A stretch of 64,000 nt of DNA, taken from Bradyrhizobium rifense. Its GTDB lineage: Bacteria; Pseudomonadota; Alphaproteobacteria; Rhizobiales; Xanthobacteraceae. The translations under genes were made by a program, and so were the position numbers. The notes below the pieces were generated by a model, which searched no databases, was not told the origin of the DNA, and saw only the letters and a program-made list of their open reading frames with translations. The stretch lies in contig NZ_VSSS01000017.1 of the NCBI RefSeq assembly GCF_008123425.1, positions 58,775 through 122,774 on the forward strand. The letters are read 5' to 3'. Shown here piece after piece: positions 8,782 through 17,278 of the stretch (position 1 is the stretch's first letter; each line of letters opens with the position of its first letter).

Positions 8782-10365
8782 TCAGGCAATCTTGCGCGGC
8801 CGCGCCGGCAGCGCCTTGAAACCTTGCGCGATCCCCATCGGTCCGGACCGGAAGATGCGTGGGTCCATATCCCTGAGTTGCGGGCTGATGCGTGGCTTGA
8901 AGCCCATGTTCGCGAGGATGTCCTCCTCGAGGCGCACACCCGGCGCGATCTCGGTCAAGGTCAAGTGGCCGTTCTCCAGCTCGAACACGGCGCGTTCTGT
9001 GACGTAGCTGACGTGCTGGCCGCGCTGCGCGGCGAGAGAGGCGCTGAAGCTGATCTGGCCGACCTGGGGCACGAATTTGCGGAAAGCGCCATCGCGCCGG
9101 ATCGCGAGGCGGCAGTTCTCGACGCCGATGTCGAACTTACCGCCGGTCATGGTGCCACTGAAGATCAGCCGCCTAGCATTTTGTGTGATGTCGATGAAGC
9201 CGCCGGAGCCGTCGCGGCGGTCGCCGAAGCGGGTGACGTTGACGTTGCCGGTCTCGTCCACCTCCGCGAAGGAGAGGAAGGCGCAGGATAGCCCGCCGCC
9301 GTCATAGAAGTCGAACTGATAGGACTGGTCGAGAATGACGCGCGGATTGATCGCGGTGCCGAATTCGCGCGCATGGCCGGGCACGCCGCCGACAACGCCC
9401 GACTCCACCGTCAGCGTGATCAGGTCCGAGATGCCTTCCTCGGCCGCGACATTCGGGATCATCGCGGAAATGCCGACGCCGAGATTGACGACGTCGCGCG
9501 GGCGCAGCTCGAAGGCGGCGCGGCGGGCGATCACCCGGCGCTCTGTGAGCGGATCGGGCGCGATCAGCGCCACCGGCACCCGCGTCTCGCCGCAGCGTGC
9601 CGGGTCGTAGACGGTGCCGTAGGTCTGCATCTGGTCGGGTTCGAGCACGACGTGATCGATCAGGAAGCCGGGGATCTTGACCATCTGCGGATGGATCGAG
9701 CCGCGTTTTACGATGCGCTTGACCTGGCAGATCACGGTGCCGCCGGCATTGTGGACGGCCTGCGCGATCGAGAGATCCTCGCGCGTCGTGCCCTCGTGCT
9801 CCATGCTGATATAGCCGTCTTCGTCCGCCGAGGTGCCGCGGATGATGGCGACATCAGGCGGGGTGGGCACCCGATAGAGCAGCCACGATTGGCCGTGCAG
9901 CTCGAGCAGGTCGACCAGAGGCGCCGTGGTGCGCGCGTTCATGCGGCCGCCGTCCTGGCGCGGATCCATATAGGTGTTGAGGCCGACATGGGTGAGTACG
10001 CCCGGATGTTTCGCCGCCATCGCGCGGCAGAGCTGGCTCATCACGCCCTGCGGAAAATTATAGGCGTCGATCAGCTCGTCGCGGACCAGGCGCATGAACG
10101 GCACCTGGAGACCAAAATTGCCGCCGATCACGCGCGCGATCAAGCCTTCGTGCGCGAGATGGCACAGGCCCTTCTCGGTCACGGCGCCGACGCCAGTGAT
10201 GTTGATCAGCGTCAGATTGTGCGGGCCCTGACCACTGATGAAGCGCTGCTCCAGCGCGTCGAGAATCGCTTCGGCTGCGCCAGTGCCGCCATTGCCGCCG
10301 ACGATCAGCGTGTCGGTATCGCGGATTAGGCCGGCAGCCTCTTTCGCCGTGATGATGCTCAGCAT
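8782..10365 (-). CDS. Family I acyl-CoA:carboxylate CoA-transferase (fused alpha-beta)
   Basis: At 527 residues this is a fused two-domain family I CoA-transferase, like propionate/acetate CoA-transferases. The N-terminal glycine motif IVGGNGGTGAAEAI and the C-terminal ESGVVGGVPG are visible; the glutamate of the latter is the residue expected to form the covalent CoA thioester intermediate. It would activate a carboxylic acid by taking CoA from a donor such as acetyl-CoA. It lies 4 bases after the acyl-CoA dehydrogenase gene and 9 before maoC, so translation is probably coupled. The acid activated is not evident from sequence. Confidence 0.9.
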   Translation of the reverse strand: MLSIITAKEAAGLIRDTDTLIVGGNGGTGAAEAILDALEQRFISGQGPHNLTLINITGVGAVTEKGLCHLAHEGLIARVIGGNFGLQVPFMRLVRDELIDAYNFPQGVMSQLCRAMAAKHPGVLTHVGLNTYMDPRQDGGRMNARTTAPLVDLLELHGQSWLLYRVPTPPDVAIIRGTSADEDGYISMEHEGTTREDLSIAQAVHNAGGTVICQVKRIVKRGSIHPQMVKIPGFLIDHVVLEPDQMQTYGTVYDPARCGETRVPVALIAPDPLTERRVIARRAAFELRPRDVVNLGVGISAMIPNVAAEEGISDLITLTVESGVVGGVPGHAREFGTAINPRVILDQSYQFDFYDGGGLSCAFLSFAEVDETGNVNVTRFGDRRDGSGGFIDITQNARRLIFSGTMTGGKFDIGVENCRLAIRRDGAFRKFVPQVGQISFSASLAAQRGQHVSYVTERAVFELENGHLTLTEIAPGVRLEEDILANMGFKPRISPQLRDMDPRIFRSGPMGIAQGFKALPARPRKIA

Positions 10366-10369
10366 GCCC

Positions 10370-11512
10370 TCACGCGGCCTCCTTCTCGACCTGACGGGCG
10401 ATGATCAGCCGCTGGATCTGGTTGGTGCCCTCGTAGATCTGGGCGAGGCGCACGTCGCGGAAAAGACGCTCGATCCGGTATTCGCGCGAATAGCCGTTGC
10501 CGCCGTGGATCTGGAGCGCGTTGGAGACGTGCTTCATCGCCATGTCGGTCGTGAACAGCTTTGCCTGCGCCGCCTCCTTGGCGATCGGCTCGCCGGCATC
10601 GTGAAGACGGGCAGCGTGATGGATCAGCAGGCGCGCGGCGGCGATGTCGGTCGACATGTCCGCGAGCATGAACTGCACGGCCTGGAAGCCGATGATGGCC
10701 TGGCCGAACTGCTTGCGGTCTTTTGCATAGGCGGTGGCGTCCTCGAACGCCGCCTGCGCCATGCCGAGCGCCATCGAGGCCATCATCAGCCGGCTGAAGT
10801 TGAAATTGCTCATGGCCATCTTGAAGGCCTGGTTCTCCGGTCCCATCACGCTGTCGGCCGGCAGCTGCACGTCGGAGAAGGTGATCTGGCAGTCGTCGAG
10901 GCCGTGCATGCCGAGCAGCTCTTCGTTTTTGCCGCGGGCGATGCCGGGTAGGGCGCCGTCGACGAGGAGACAGGAGATGGCGCGATGGCCCGCATCCGCG
11001 CCGGTGCGCGCGAACACCATGATGCGATCGGCGACGCCGCCGAGCGTCACCCAGGCCTTGGTGCCGTTGAGCCGCCAGCCGTTGCCTTCGCGCACCGCGT
11101 TGGTCCGGATGCCCGCGACGTCGGAGCCGTGGTCGGGCTCGGAGACGGCAGTAGCGGGAATGATGTCGCCGCTCAGGATCTGCGGGATCAGCGCCTTGTG
11201 CGCCTCGGTGCCGTGATGGTCGAAGAACAGCACGGCTTCGACGGGAATCGCGAAGGCATTGGCGACCGGGCCGGAGCAGCGCGCCAGTTCTTCCATTGCG
11301 ATGCAGGCCGCGACCGCATCGAGCCCGGCGCCGCCGGCGCCTTCGCGCAGGCAGATGCCGAACAGGCCGAGATCGGCCATGCCCTTGTAGAGCGAACGAT
11401 TAAAGCGGTCCTCGCGGTCGATTGCGGCCGCGCGCGGCAGGATCTCGGCCTCCGCGAAGCGGCGGGCGGTATCGCGGAGAGCCTTCTGATCCTCTGTGTA
11501 AAAGCGGTCCAT
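10370..11512 (-). CDS. Acyl-CoA dehydrogenase
   Basis: A 380-residue FAD-dependent acyl-CoA dehydrogenase of normal length. The N-terminal helical domain is followed by the flavin-contact segment TAVSEPDHGSD and the usual beta domain (NGTKAWVTLGG). The C-terminal segment IYEGTNQIQRLIIAR carries the Glu-Gly-Thr in which the glutamate acts as catalytic base in medium-chain type enzymes. It would make an alpha,beta-unsaturated acyl-CoA for the MaoC protein two genes downstream. Its gene overlaps nothing and is spaced 4 bases from the CoA-transferase gene, consistent with one transcript from the lacI side. Confidence 0.9.
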   Translation of the reverse strand: MDRFYTEDQKALRDTARRFAEAEILPRAAAIDREDRFNRSLYKGMADLGLFGICLREGAGGAGLDAVAACIAMEELARCSGPVANAFAIPVEAVLFFDHHGTEAHKALIPQILSGDIIPATAVSEPDHGSDVAGIRTNAVREGNGWRLNGTKAWVTLGGVADRIMVFARTGADAGHRAISCLLVDGALPGIARGKNEELLGMHGLDDCQITFSDVQLPADSVMGPENQAFKMAMSNFNFSRLMMASMALGMAQAAFEDATAYAKDRKQFGQAIIGFQAVQFMLADMSTDIAAARLLIHHAARLHDAGEPIAKEAAQAKLFTTDMAMKHVSNALQIHGGNGYSREYRIERLFRDVRLAQIYEGTNQIQRLIIARQVEKEAA

Positions 11513-11524
11513 GGCGTGCTCCCG

Positions 11525-11893
11525 TCAGTCGCTGGCGAGCTTGGAATCGTGGGAGACCTCGCTGCGGTCGCGGTCGAGGAAATAGACCGCGACGTCATCA
11601 CCGGGCACGCCATAAGCGCTGCACACGCCCCGTGTCAGTGCGATGGCGGCGGCGCGGCGCTCGGCCTCGCTGCGGCGGAACGCGTGCACCTTGAGCAGGA
11701 TGCGCTGGCCAGTGGCCTGAGCGCCGAACGTGCCGGCATGGGCGTAGTCGTCAGGTGCAATCGGCAGGAAATAGAGCGTGACGGTATCGGCGGTGACGCC
11801 GAACGCCGACATCAGGCCGTCAGTCACCGACCTCGCCAGCGCAGCCTTGCGCTGGTTCGGGACTTGTGGGGCGAGCACTTCGACATAGGGCAT
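11525..11893 (-). CDS. Tautomerase-superfamily protein with N-terminal proline
   Basis: The 122-residue product starts Met-Pro-Tyr-Val-Glu. After methionine removal, Pro-1 would be the general base typical of the 4-oxalocrotonate tautomerase superfamily. Two similar beta-alpha-beta halves can be read (PYVEVLAPQVPNQRKAALA and RILLKVHAFRRSEAERRAAA), as in fused-subunit members. It lies 3 bases after lacI and 12 before the acyl-CoA dehydrogenase gene. A role in isomerising an enol or unsaturated keto-acid intermediate fits the neighbourhood, but the substrate is not known. The C-terminal extension (about residues 105-122) looks unstructured. Confidence 0.78.
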   Translation of the reverse strand: MPYVEVLAPQVPNQRKAALARSVTDGLMSAFGVTADTVTLYFLPIAPDDYAHAGTFGAQATGQRILLKVHAFRRSEAERRAAAIALTRGVCSAYGVPGDDVAVYFLDRDRSEVSHDSKLASD

Positions 11894-11896
11894 CGA

Positions 11897-12967
11897 TCAG
11901 ACCTTCGCGGATTTGGCCGCAGATGATTTGGATTTGGAAGACTTGGGCTTGCTTGCGGATTCGATCGGACGGCAGGAGTCGCGCTTTATGAGACGCGCAC
12001 CGACGCGATATTCGCGGACGCCGTCATTGCCGTTGCCTTTGGCGTCCATGCGATGCAGCAGCCGGTCGACGGCGAGATTGGCGAGATCGCGCGCGCCGTT
12101 GTCGACGATGCTGATCGCAGGGCGATGCCATTCGAACCAGGGCATGTCCTCGTAGCAAAGCAGCGAGAGATCGTCGGGGATGGCGATGTTCCGCTCCGCG
12201 GTCACGCGCAGCACGCCGAGCGTCGCCTCGTGGTTGGCGACGAAGATCGCGCTGGGCGGGCGGAGGAGGTCCAGCAGCTTGCGAGCGCAGGTCGCGCCGG
12301 TCTCGGGGACGAAATGGCCGGCATGAACCAGTGTGCCGTCCATGGCGATGCCGGCCTCACGCAGCGCGCGGACATAGCCGGACAAGCGTTCGCGGCCGGA
12401 CGTGGTATCCTGGCGGCCGACGATCAGGCCGATGCGCTTGTGTCCGAGTTCGATCAGATGCCGCGTGCCGAGATAGGCGCCTTGCGGATCGTCGGCGAGC
12501 ACGGTCTCGAGATCGGTAGCGTCATCGCGCCGCACCAGGCAGACGATCGGAACTTCCTTCGACAGCGCCTTTAGTTGGGCACCGTTCTTGCCTGTCGGCA
12601 CAACGATCAACCCGTCGATACGGTGATCGACCAGTGTCGTGAGCGTGTCGCTCTCCTGCTCTGGATCGTCGCCGCCGATGCACAGAAGCATCTGATAGCC
12701 GAGTGCTTTCAGGCGTGCCTGTATCACCTCGGCCATCACCTGGAACGAGGCGTTGGTGAGATTGTGGACGAGAAGCGCGACGAGGCGCGACTGTCCAGTC
12801 TTCAGGCCGCGCGCGATCGGGTTCGGTCGGTAGCCAAGCTCGCGCGCGATGCGCGTCAGGCGCTGTTGCGTGCGCTCACTGGTCAGGCCCGTCCCGGTGA
12901 GCGCCCGGGAAGCAGTGCTGACCGAAACGCGGGCCGCCTGTGCCACATCTTTGAGCGTGACGCTCAT
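11897..12967 (-). CDS. LacI-family transcriptional regulator of the catabolic island
   Basis: A 356-residue LacI/GalR regulator. The helix-turn-helix is at the extreme N-terminus (VTLKDVAQAARVSVSTASRA), then the hinge RELGYRPNPIARGLKTG and a periplasmic-binding-protein-like effector domain. I place the start at 12967, preceded by CAGGTTGG; an upstream in-frame extension would put about 70 residues before the DNA-binding domain, which is unlikely. It is the first gene of the minus-strand operon and is divergent from the DHDPS-family gene at 13155. Two identical operator-like palindromes lie in the 187-bp gap, so autoregulation plus control of both arms is likely. A sugar-acid or other small organic effector is plausible but unproven. 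Confidence 0.92.
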   Translation of the reverse strand: MSVTLKDVAQAARVSVSTASRALTGTGLTSERTQQRLTRIARELGYRPNPIARGLKTGQSRLVALLVHNLTNASFQVMAEVIQARLKALGYQMLLCIGGDDPEQESDTLTTLVDHRIDGLIVVPTGKNGAQLKALSKEVPIVCLVRRDDATDLETVLADDPQGAYLGTRHLIELGHKRIGLIVGRQDTTSGRERLSGYVRALREAGIAMDGTLVHAGHFVPETGATCARKLLDLLRPPSAIFVANHEATLGVLRVTAERNIAIPDDLSLLCYEDMPWFEWHRPAISIVDNGARDLANLAVDRLLHRMDAKGNGNDGVREYRVGARLIKRDSCRPIESASKPKSSKSKSSAAKSAKV

Positions 12968-12984
12968 CCAACCTGCCGATAGAC

Positions 12985-12998
12985 TGCAAACGATTGCA
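12985..12998. promoter_or_regulatory. LacI-type operator O1
   Basis: TGCAAACGATTGCA is an even palindrome with a central CG, the form bound by LacI/GalR regulators. It lies 18 bases upstream of the lacI start and would repress that arm. The same core occurs inverted at 13073. Confidence 0.75.
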
Positions 12999-13072
12999 GA
13001 GACGTTATGGGCCAATTCTACATGGATCAAGCCCAAAAAATGGATGATGGTGCTCAATGCAGAGCCAGTTGC

Positions 13073-13085
13073 GCAATCGTTTGCA
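13073..13085. promoter_or_regulatory. LacI-type operator O2
   Basis: GCAATCGTTTGCA carries the same 12-bp core as O1 in the opposite orientation. Centre-to-centre spacing is 87 bp and O2 lies about 70 bp before the divergent DHDPS-family gene. Two sites of this kind suit looping by a LacI-family tetramer or independent control of the two promoters. Confidence 0.72.
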
Positions 13086-13154
13086 GGAATACTGCGGATA
13101 TTCCGCAGAGCATCGCCATTTCCTGGATTCAACCGATTACCCGGCAGTTCCCTG

Positions 13155-14060
13155 ATGAAGATGTTTCGCGGCACCTACACCGTCATGATCACCCCGTTCA
13201 CGCCAGCTGGCGATGTCGATGTTGCGGCGTTGCGCGCCTTCGTCGATTGGCAGATCGCCGAAGGTATTCACGGGTTGATCCCGCTCGGTTCGACCGGCGA
13301 GTTCCTGTCGCTTGATGATGACGAGAAGGCGCTGGTGGCGGAGGTCGTCATCACTCAGGCCGCGGGACGGGTGCCCGTGTTGATCGGAACCGGCGCGGAG
13401 GATACGCGCGAGGTCGTGCGTCTCAGCCGCCGTGCCGAAAAACTGGGCGCGGACGGCGTCATGATCATTCCCCCGTTCTATTCGACCCCGACCGACGATG
13501 AACTCGTGCATCACTACAAGACGGTGGCCGACGCGATCTCGTTGCCGATCATGGTCTACAACAATCCAGCCACCGCCAATGTCGATCTCAAGCCGCCGTT
13601 GGTGGCGCGCATCGCCGGGATCGATAACTGCCTCTATATCAAGGAGTCGACGCTGGAGGTGACGCGCGTGCGCGACATCATCCGCCTCTGCGGCGACAGA
13701 ATGACGGTGTTCGGCGGCATTCTCGGCTTCGAATCCTTTGTCGAGGGCGCGCAGGGCTGGGTGGCGGTCGCCTCCAATGTGGTGCCGGCGCAGATGGCAC
13801 GCATCTTCAGCCTCGTTGCCGACGAGGGGAAGATCAAAGAGGCGCGCGAGCTCTATCTGAAATATCTGCCGGTGATCGAATTCGTCGGAGGCCAGGCCTA
13901 TGTCGCCGGCAGCAAGGCGCTGCTCGGCCATATGGGCTTTGCGGTCGGCAACCCCCGTCCGCCGCGGCTGCCGCTGCCGGCTGCGCAGGACGCGGCCGCG
14001 CGCGCGCTGGTTAAGACGTTCGATCTGGCGTGGCGCGACGCGCCAATTGCGGCTGCTTGA
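13155..14060 (+). CDS. DHDPS/NAL-family aldolase or lyase (copy 1)
   Basis: About 301 residues from the ATG at 13155; a second ATG at 13161 is equally possible and neither has a strong ribosome site. The classic GSTGE loop, the YNNPATA segment with the catalytic tyrosine, and YIKESTLE with the Schiff-base lysine are all present, so this copy looks fully competent for pyruvate-dependent C-C bond cleavage or formation. It is the first gene of the plus arm, directly behind operator O2. The catabolic neighbourhood argues against lysine biosynthesis and for a sugar-acid, hydroxyproline-type or aromatic-acid lyase. The exact substrate cannot be read from sequence. Confidence 0.88.
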   Translation: MKMFRGTYTVMITPFTPAGDVDVAALRAFVDWQIAEGIHGLIPLGSTGEFLSLDDDEKALVAEVVITQAAGRVPVLIGTGAEDTREVVRLSRRAEKLGADGVMIIPPFYSTPTDDELVHHYKTVADAISLPIMVYNNPATANVDLKPPLVARIAGIDNCLYIKESTLEVTRVRDIIRLCGDRMTVFGGILGFESFVEGAQGWVAVASNVVPAQMARIFSLVADEGKIKEARELYLKYLPVIEFVGGQAYVAGSKALLGHMGFAVGNPRPPRLPLPAAQDAAARALVKTFDLAWRDAPIAAA

Positions 14061-14075
14061 ATTGGGTGTGAACGG

Positions 14076-15266
14076 ATGAACCTGCTCGACGGCGTCAAGA
14101 TCCTCAGCTTCAATCATTACCTCGCGGGCCCGCTGGCGGCACAGACGCTCGCCGATCTCGGTGCCGACGTCATCGCGGTCGAACCGATCGAAGGTGCGTT
14201 TCAGCGCAACTGGGCGGTCGCCAATCATTTCGTCGCCGGCGACAGCGTCAATCATCTGGCGACCGGCCGCAACAAGCGCAGCATCGCGGTTGACCTCAAG
14301 CATCCCGACGGTATCGCCGCCGTGAAGAAGCTGGTGGCGGCGTCCGATGTCGTGATGGAGAATTTTCGGCCGGGCACCATGGCCAAGCTCGGCCTCGGCT
14401 ACGACACGCTGAAGGCGATCAATCCCGGCCTGATCTATGCGGTTGCGACCGGCTTCGGATCGGAAGGACCGTACAAGGACCGTCCCGGTCAGGATCTCCT
14501 GCTCCAGGCGATGTCCGGCCTTGCGATGCGAACTGGACGTGCCGATGGCGAACCGACGGCGGTCGGCGCCGTTATCGTCGATCAGCATGCCGCTTCGCTC
14601 TATGCCATGAGCATTCTCGCTGCGTTGTTCGCCCGGACCAAGACCGGGAAGGGCCGGCTCGTCGAGGTGAACCTCTATCAGGCCGCGATCGATCTTCAGG
14701 TCGAGCCGTTGACGGCATGGCTGAACGGCGCGCCATCGCCGACGCCGCGCGGGCCTGCCGGTATTGCCGCCTGGTTCAGCCCCGGGCCTTACGGCGTTCA
14801 CGCCACGGCGGACGGTCATATGGCGATCTCCATGGCTGCGCCCAAGGCGCTGGCGGTCGCGCTCGACAGTGCGGAGTTGGAGCAGTTCGGCGAGGCTGAC
14901 AGCTTTTCCAAGCGTGAGGAGATCACGCGGATCGTTGTTATCAGGCTGAAGCAGAAATCAACGGCGGATTGGTTGCCCTCGCTCGAAGCCGCGAAAATCT
15001 GGCACGCGCCGGTGCAGGATTATCGGGATCTCGTATCCGATCCCCAGCTCAACCATCTCGGCGTGTTCAAGACGGCCGAGAGTGCAGGCGGGGTACCGAT
15101 CCGGATGGTCGCCCATCCCGCGCGCTATGATGGCCAGACGCCTGAGGTGCGGCTGGTGCCGCAGCGGCTCGGTGCTCAGACCCGGGAGGTGCTCGGCGAG
15201 ATCGGCTATGGTGCCGCTGAGATCGAGGCGATGATCGCCGGCAAGGCCGTCGGAGTGGCGCGATGA
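14076..15266 (+). CDS. CaiB/BaiF family III CoA-transferase
   Basis: A 396-residue family III CoA-transferase. The N-terminal GARVIKVE-like element appears as LGADVIAVEPIEG, followed by MENFRPGTMAKLGLGYD and DRPGQDLLLQAMSG, in which the aspartate after Gly-Gln is the expected covalent carboxylate. It would move CoA between carboxylic acids. Its gene ends inside the start of the next (15263), a 4-base overlap with an acyl-CoA dehydrogenase gene, so the two are translationally coupled. The island therefore has two CoA-transferases of unrelated families, one in each arm. Confidence 0.9.
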   Translation: MNLLDGVKILSFNHYLAGPLAAQTLADLGADVIAVEPIEGAFQRNWAVANHFVAGDSVNHLATGRNKRSIAVDLKHPDGIAAVKKLVAASDVVMENFRPGTMAKLGLGYDTLKAINPGLIYAVATGFGSEGPYKDRPGQDLLLQAMSGLAMRTGRADGEPTAVGAVIVDQHAASLYAMSILAALFARTKTGKGRLVEVNLYQAAIDLQVEPLTAWLNGAPSPTPRGPAGIAAWFSPGPYGVHATADGHMAISMAAPKALAVALDSAELEQFGEADSFSKREEITRIVVIRLKQKSTADWLPSLEAAKIWHAPVQDYRDLVSDPQLNHLGVFKTAESAGGVPIRMVAHPARYDGQTPEVRLVPQRLGAQTREVLGEIGYGAAEIEAMIAGKAVGVAR

Positions 15267-16426
15267 TCGATTTTTCGCTGCCTGACGATACCCGCCTTCT
15301 GGTCGACACCGTCCGCCGTTTCGTTGAAACCGAGGTGCAGCCGCTCGAAGACGTCGTGGAGCAGACGGCCACGGTGCCGGCCGACGTGCTGGCCGTTACC
15401 AAGGCCAAGGCGCAAAAACTCGGCCTCTACGCGATGAACATGCCCGCGGATGTCGGCGGCGGCGGGTTGTCCTGCGTCGAGCATTGCCTCGTCGAGGAAG
15501 AGTTCGGCAAGACCTCGGACGCGCTGATCCGCCGTGTGTTCGGCCAAGTCTATCCGATGCTGATGGCCTGCAAGGGCGACCAGGTCGAGCGCTATCTGCG
15601 GCCGACCGTGAAGGGCGACAAGATCTGCGCCATGGCGATCACCGAGCCGGGCGCCGGCTCCGACGCCGCCTCGATCAGCACCACTGCGCATCTCGACGGC
15701 GAGGAATGGGTGCTGAACGGCACCAAGCATTTCATCAGCGACGGCGACATCGCCGACTACGTGATCCTCATGGCGCTCACTGACAAGGACAAGCGGGCGC
15801 GGGGCGGCATCACGCTGTTCCTGGTCGATCGCGGCACACCCGGCTTCAAGGTCGCGCGCACCCAGCCGATGATGGGCCATCGCGGCTATGGCCATGCCGA
15901 GCTGAGTTTTGAGGACTGCCGCATTCCCAAGGCGGCCGTGCTCGGCGAGGTCGGCGGCGGCTTCAAGCTGATCATGCAGAGCGTGCTCCAGATCCGCCTT
16001 GCCCATATCGGCGCCCGCGCCGTCGGCATGGCGCAGCGCGCGCTCGAGATGATGCGCAAGCATGCCGGCGAGCGGCGCCAGTTCGGCCAGCTCATCGGCG
16101 ACTTCCAGATGGTGCAGAAGCTGATCGCCGATTCCGCCACCGAGATCTTTGGCGTCAAGATGATGGTGATGAACGCCGCCTGGGACATCGATCAGGGGCG
16201 GGATGCACGCGACAAGGTCTCGATGATCAAGGTCGCAGCGTCCGAGATGCAGGGCCGTGTCGTCGACCGCGCCATCCAGGTGTTCGGCGGCATGGGCTTC
16301 AGCAAGGACCTGCCGCTGGAACGCATGTATCGCGATGCCCGTGTCACCCGCATCTATGACGGTACTTCCGAGATCCACCGCATGCTGGTTGCGCGCAGCA
16401 CCATCAAGAACGGCTTGCAGCTCTAG
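15263..16426 (+). CDS. Acyl-CoA dehydrogenase (Asp-type active site)
   Basis: A 387-residue acyl-CoA dehydrogenase with flavin-binding AMAITEPGAGSDAAS and FHISDGD-like (KHFISDGDIADY) segments. At the position of the usual Tyr-Glu-Gly-Thr the sequence reads IYDGTSEIHRM, so an aspartate replaces the common catalytic glutamate; this variation is known in some long-chain and ACAD10/11-type members. It overlaps the CoA-transferase gene by 4 bases and precedes two hotdog genes. The expected role is desaturation of the CoA ester produced by its neighbour. Confidence 0.9.
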   Translation: MIDFSLPDDTRLLVDTVRRFVETEVQPLEDVVEQTATVPADVLAVTKAKAQKLGLYAMNMPADVGGGGLSCVEHCLVEEEFGKTSDALIRRVFGQVYPMLMACKGDQVERYLRPTVKGDKICAMAITEPGAGSDAASISTTAHLDGEEWVLNGTKHFISDGDIADYVILMALTDKDKRARGGITLFLVDRGTPGFKVARTQPMMGHRGYGHAELSFEDCRIPKAAVLGEVGGGFKLIMQSVLQIRLAHIGARAVGMAQRALEMMRKHAGERRQFGQLIGDFQMVQKLIADSATEIFGVKMMVMNAAWDIDQGRDARDKVSMIKVAASEMQGRVVDRAIQVFGGMGFSKDLPLERMYRDARVTRIYDGTSEIHRMLVARSTIKNGLQL

Positions 16427-16435
16427 GAACGCTTC

Positions 16436-16843
16436 ATGTCCCACACACCTCTCAAGCCCGGCGCGGCCTTCGCCTTCCGCAAGACCATGACGGTCGCCGA
16501 GCAGGCGATGTTCACCGGCATCAGCGGCAATCTCGGCGGTCTCTACGTCGATGCCGTGCGCGCCAAGAAGGCGGGCGCGTCCAACATGGTCGCCTTCGAG
16601 CTCGCCGTCGGCGGCCTCGCCACCACGTGCCTGAGCCAGCTCGGCGGACCAACGCGGCGGATCGGCAGCATCGCGCTTAACTTCGCCGCGCCGGTGATCG
16701 TCGGCGACTCGGTCGAGGCCAAGGCCGAGATTGTCTCTGTTGCCGGCGACGAGGCTGTCTGCCGCATTACCTGCACGCTGTCGCCGTCTGGCGCGACCGT
16801 GGTGGACGGTACCGCGACGCTCGTTCCCTTCGCGAAGGGCTGA
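16436..16843 (+). CDS. MaoC-like hotdog protein lacking the hydratase Asp/His pair
   Basis: A 135-residue hotdog-fold protein. Where the active MaoC protein next door has a GDFGPVHVDE loop, this one has ISGNLGGLYVDA, so both the catalytic aspartate and histidine are missing. The rest of the fold (AFELAVGGLATTCLSQLG helix and strand pattern) is kept. It is encoded 3 bases before an intact partner. The simplest reading is that the two form a heteromer in which this subunit is structural or shapes the acyl pocket, as known for some actinobacterial two-subunit hydratases; an alternative is a thioesterase-like use of the fold. Confidence 0.75.
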   Translation: MSHTPLKPGAAFAFRKTMTVAEQAMFTGISGNLGGLYVDAVRAKKAGASNMVAFELAVGGLATTCLSQLGGPTRRIGSIALNFAAPVIVGDSVEAKAEIVSVAGDEAVCRITCTLSPSGATVVDGTATLVPFAKG

Positions 16844-16846
16844 GCC

Positions 16847-17278
16847 ATGTACGAGCCAAAGTCCTTCGACGAGCTGAAGGTCAACGACAGGGTCAGCCTC
16901 AGCAAGACCATCACCGAGGCGGATGGCGCGCTCTACATTGCGGCGACCGGCGATTTCGGCCCCGTTCATGTCGACGAGGTCTATGCCGGCGCGACGCGCT
17001 TCGGCCGCAGGCTGGCGCCGGGCATCATGGTCGCAGGTCTCTGCACCAGCATTCTCACCAGCGAGCTGGTCGGCACCATCGGCGTCTCGGTGGAAGACCG
17101 CTTCTGGTTCACCGGCCCGGTGTTCTACGGCGACACGCTCACCTTCGACGTCTGGGTCGCTGAGCAGCACGACGAGACCCGCACCATCATCTGGGAGGCC
17201 AGCGCCCGCAACGAGGGCGGCGTCGAAGTGCTGAAGGCGCGCGCGAGCCTGAAATTCCCGCGGCGGAAACCGTCATGA
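16847..17278 (+). CDS. MaoC-like (R)-enoyl-CoA hydratase
   Basis: A 143-residue MaoC-family hotdog protein with the signature AATGDFGPVHVDEVYAG, containing the expected aspartate and histidine, followed by LAPGIMVAGL. It would hydrate an enoyl-CoA. It begins 3 bases after the degenerate hotdog gene and overlaps the second DHDPS-family gene by 4 bases, so all three are probably co-translated. With the acyl-CoA dehydrogenase upstream it makes a second desaturation-hydration pair parallel to the one on the minus arm. Confidence 0.87.
   Translation: MYEPKSFDELKVNDRVSLSKTITEADGALYIAATGDFGPVHVDEVYAGATRFGRRLAPGIMVAGLCTSILTSELVGTIGVSVEDRFWFTGPVFYGDTLTFDVWVAEQHDETRTIIWEASARNEGGVEVLKARASLKFPRRKPS

Noticed and set aside
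12968..13174. N-terminal extension of the LacI regulator
   Set aside because: It would place about 70 residues before the DNA-binding domain, which in this family starts at the N-terminus, and it would overlap both operators.
13155..14060. dapA for lysine biosynthesis
   Set aside because: It lies first in a LacI-controlled catabolic operon with two more family members, so a housekeeping role is unlikely although the core motifs are intact.
15206..17170. Very long minus-strand frame opposite the acyl-CoA dehydrogenase and hotdog genes
   Set aside because: The plus-strand genes have clear family motifs throughout. The opposite frame is rich in His, Asp, Gly and Arg, as expected of a shadow in high-GC DNA.
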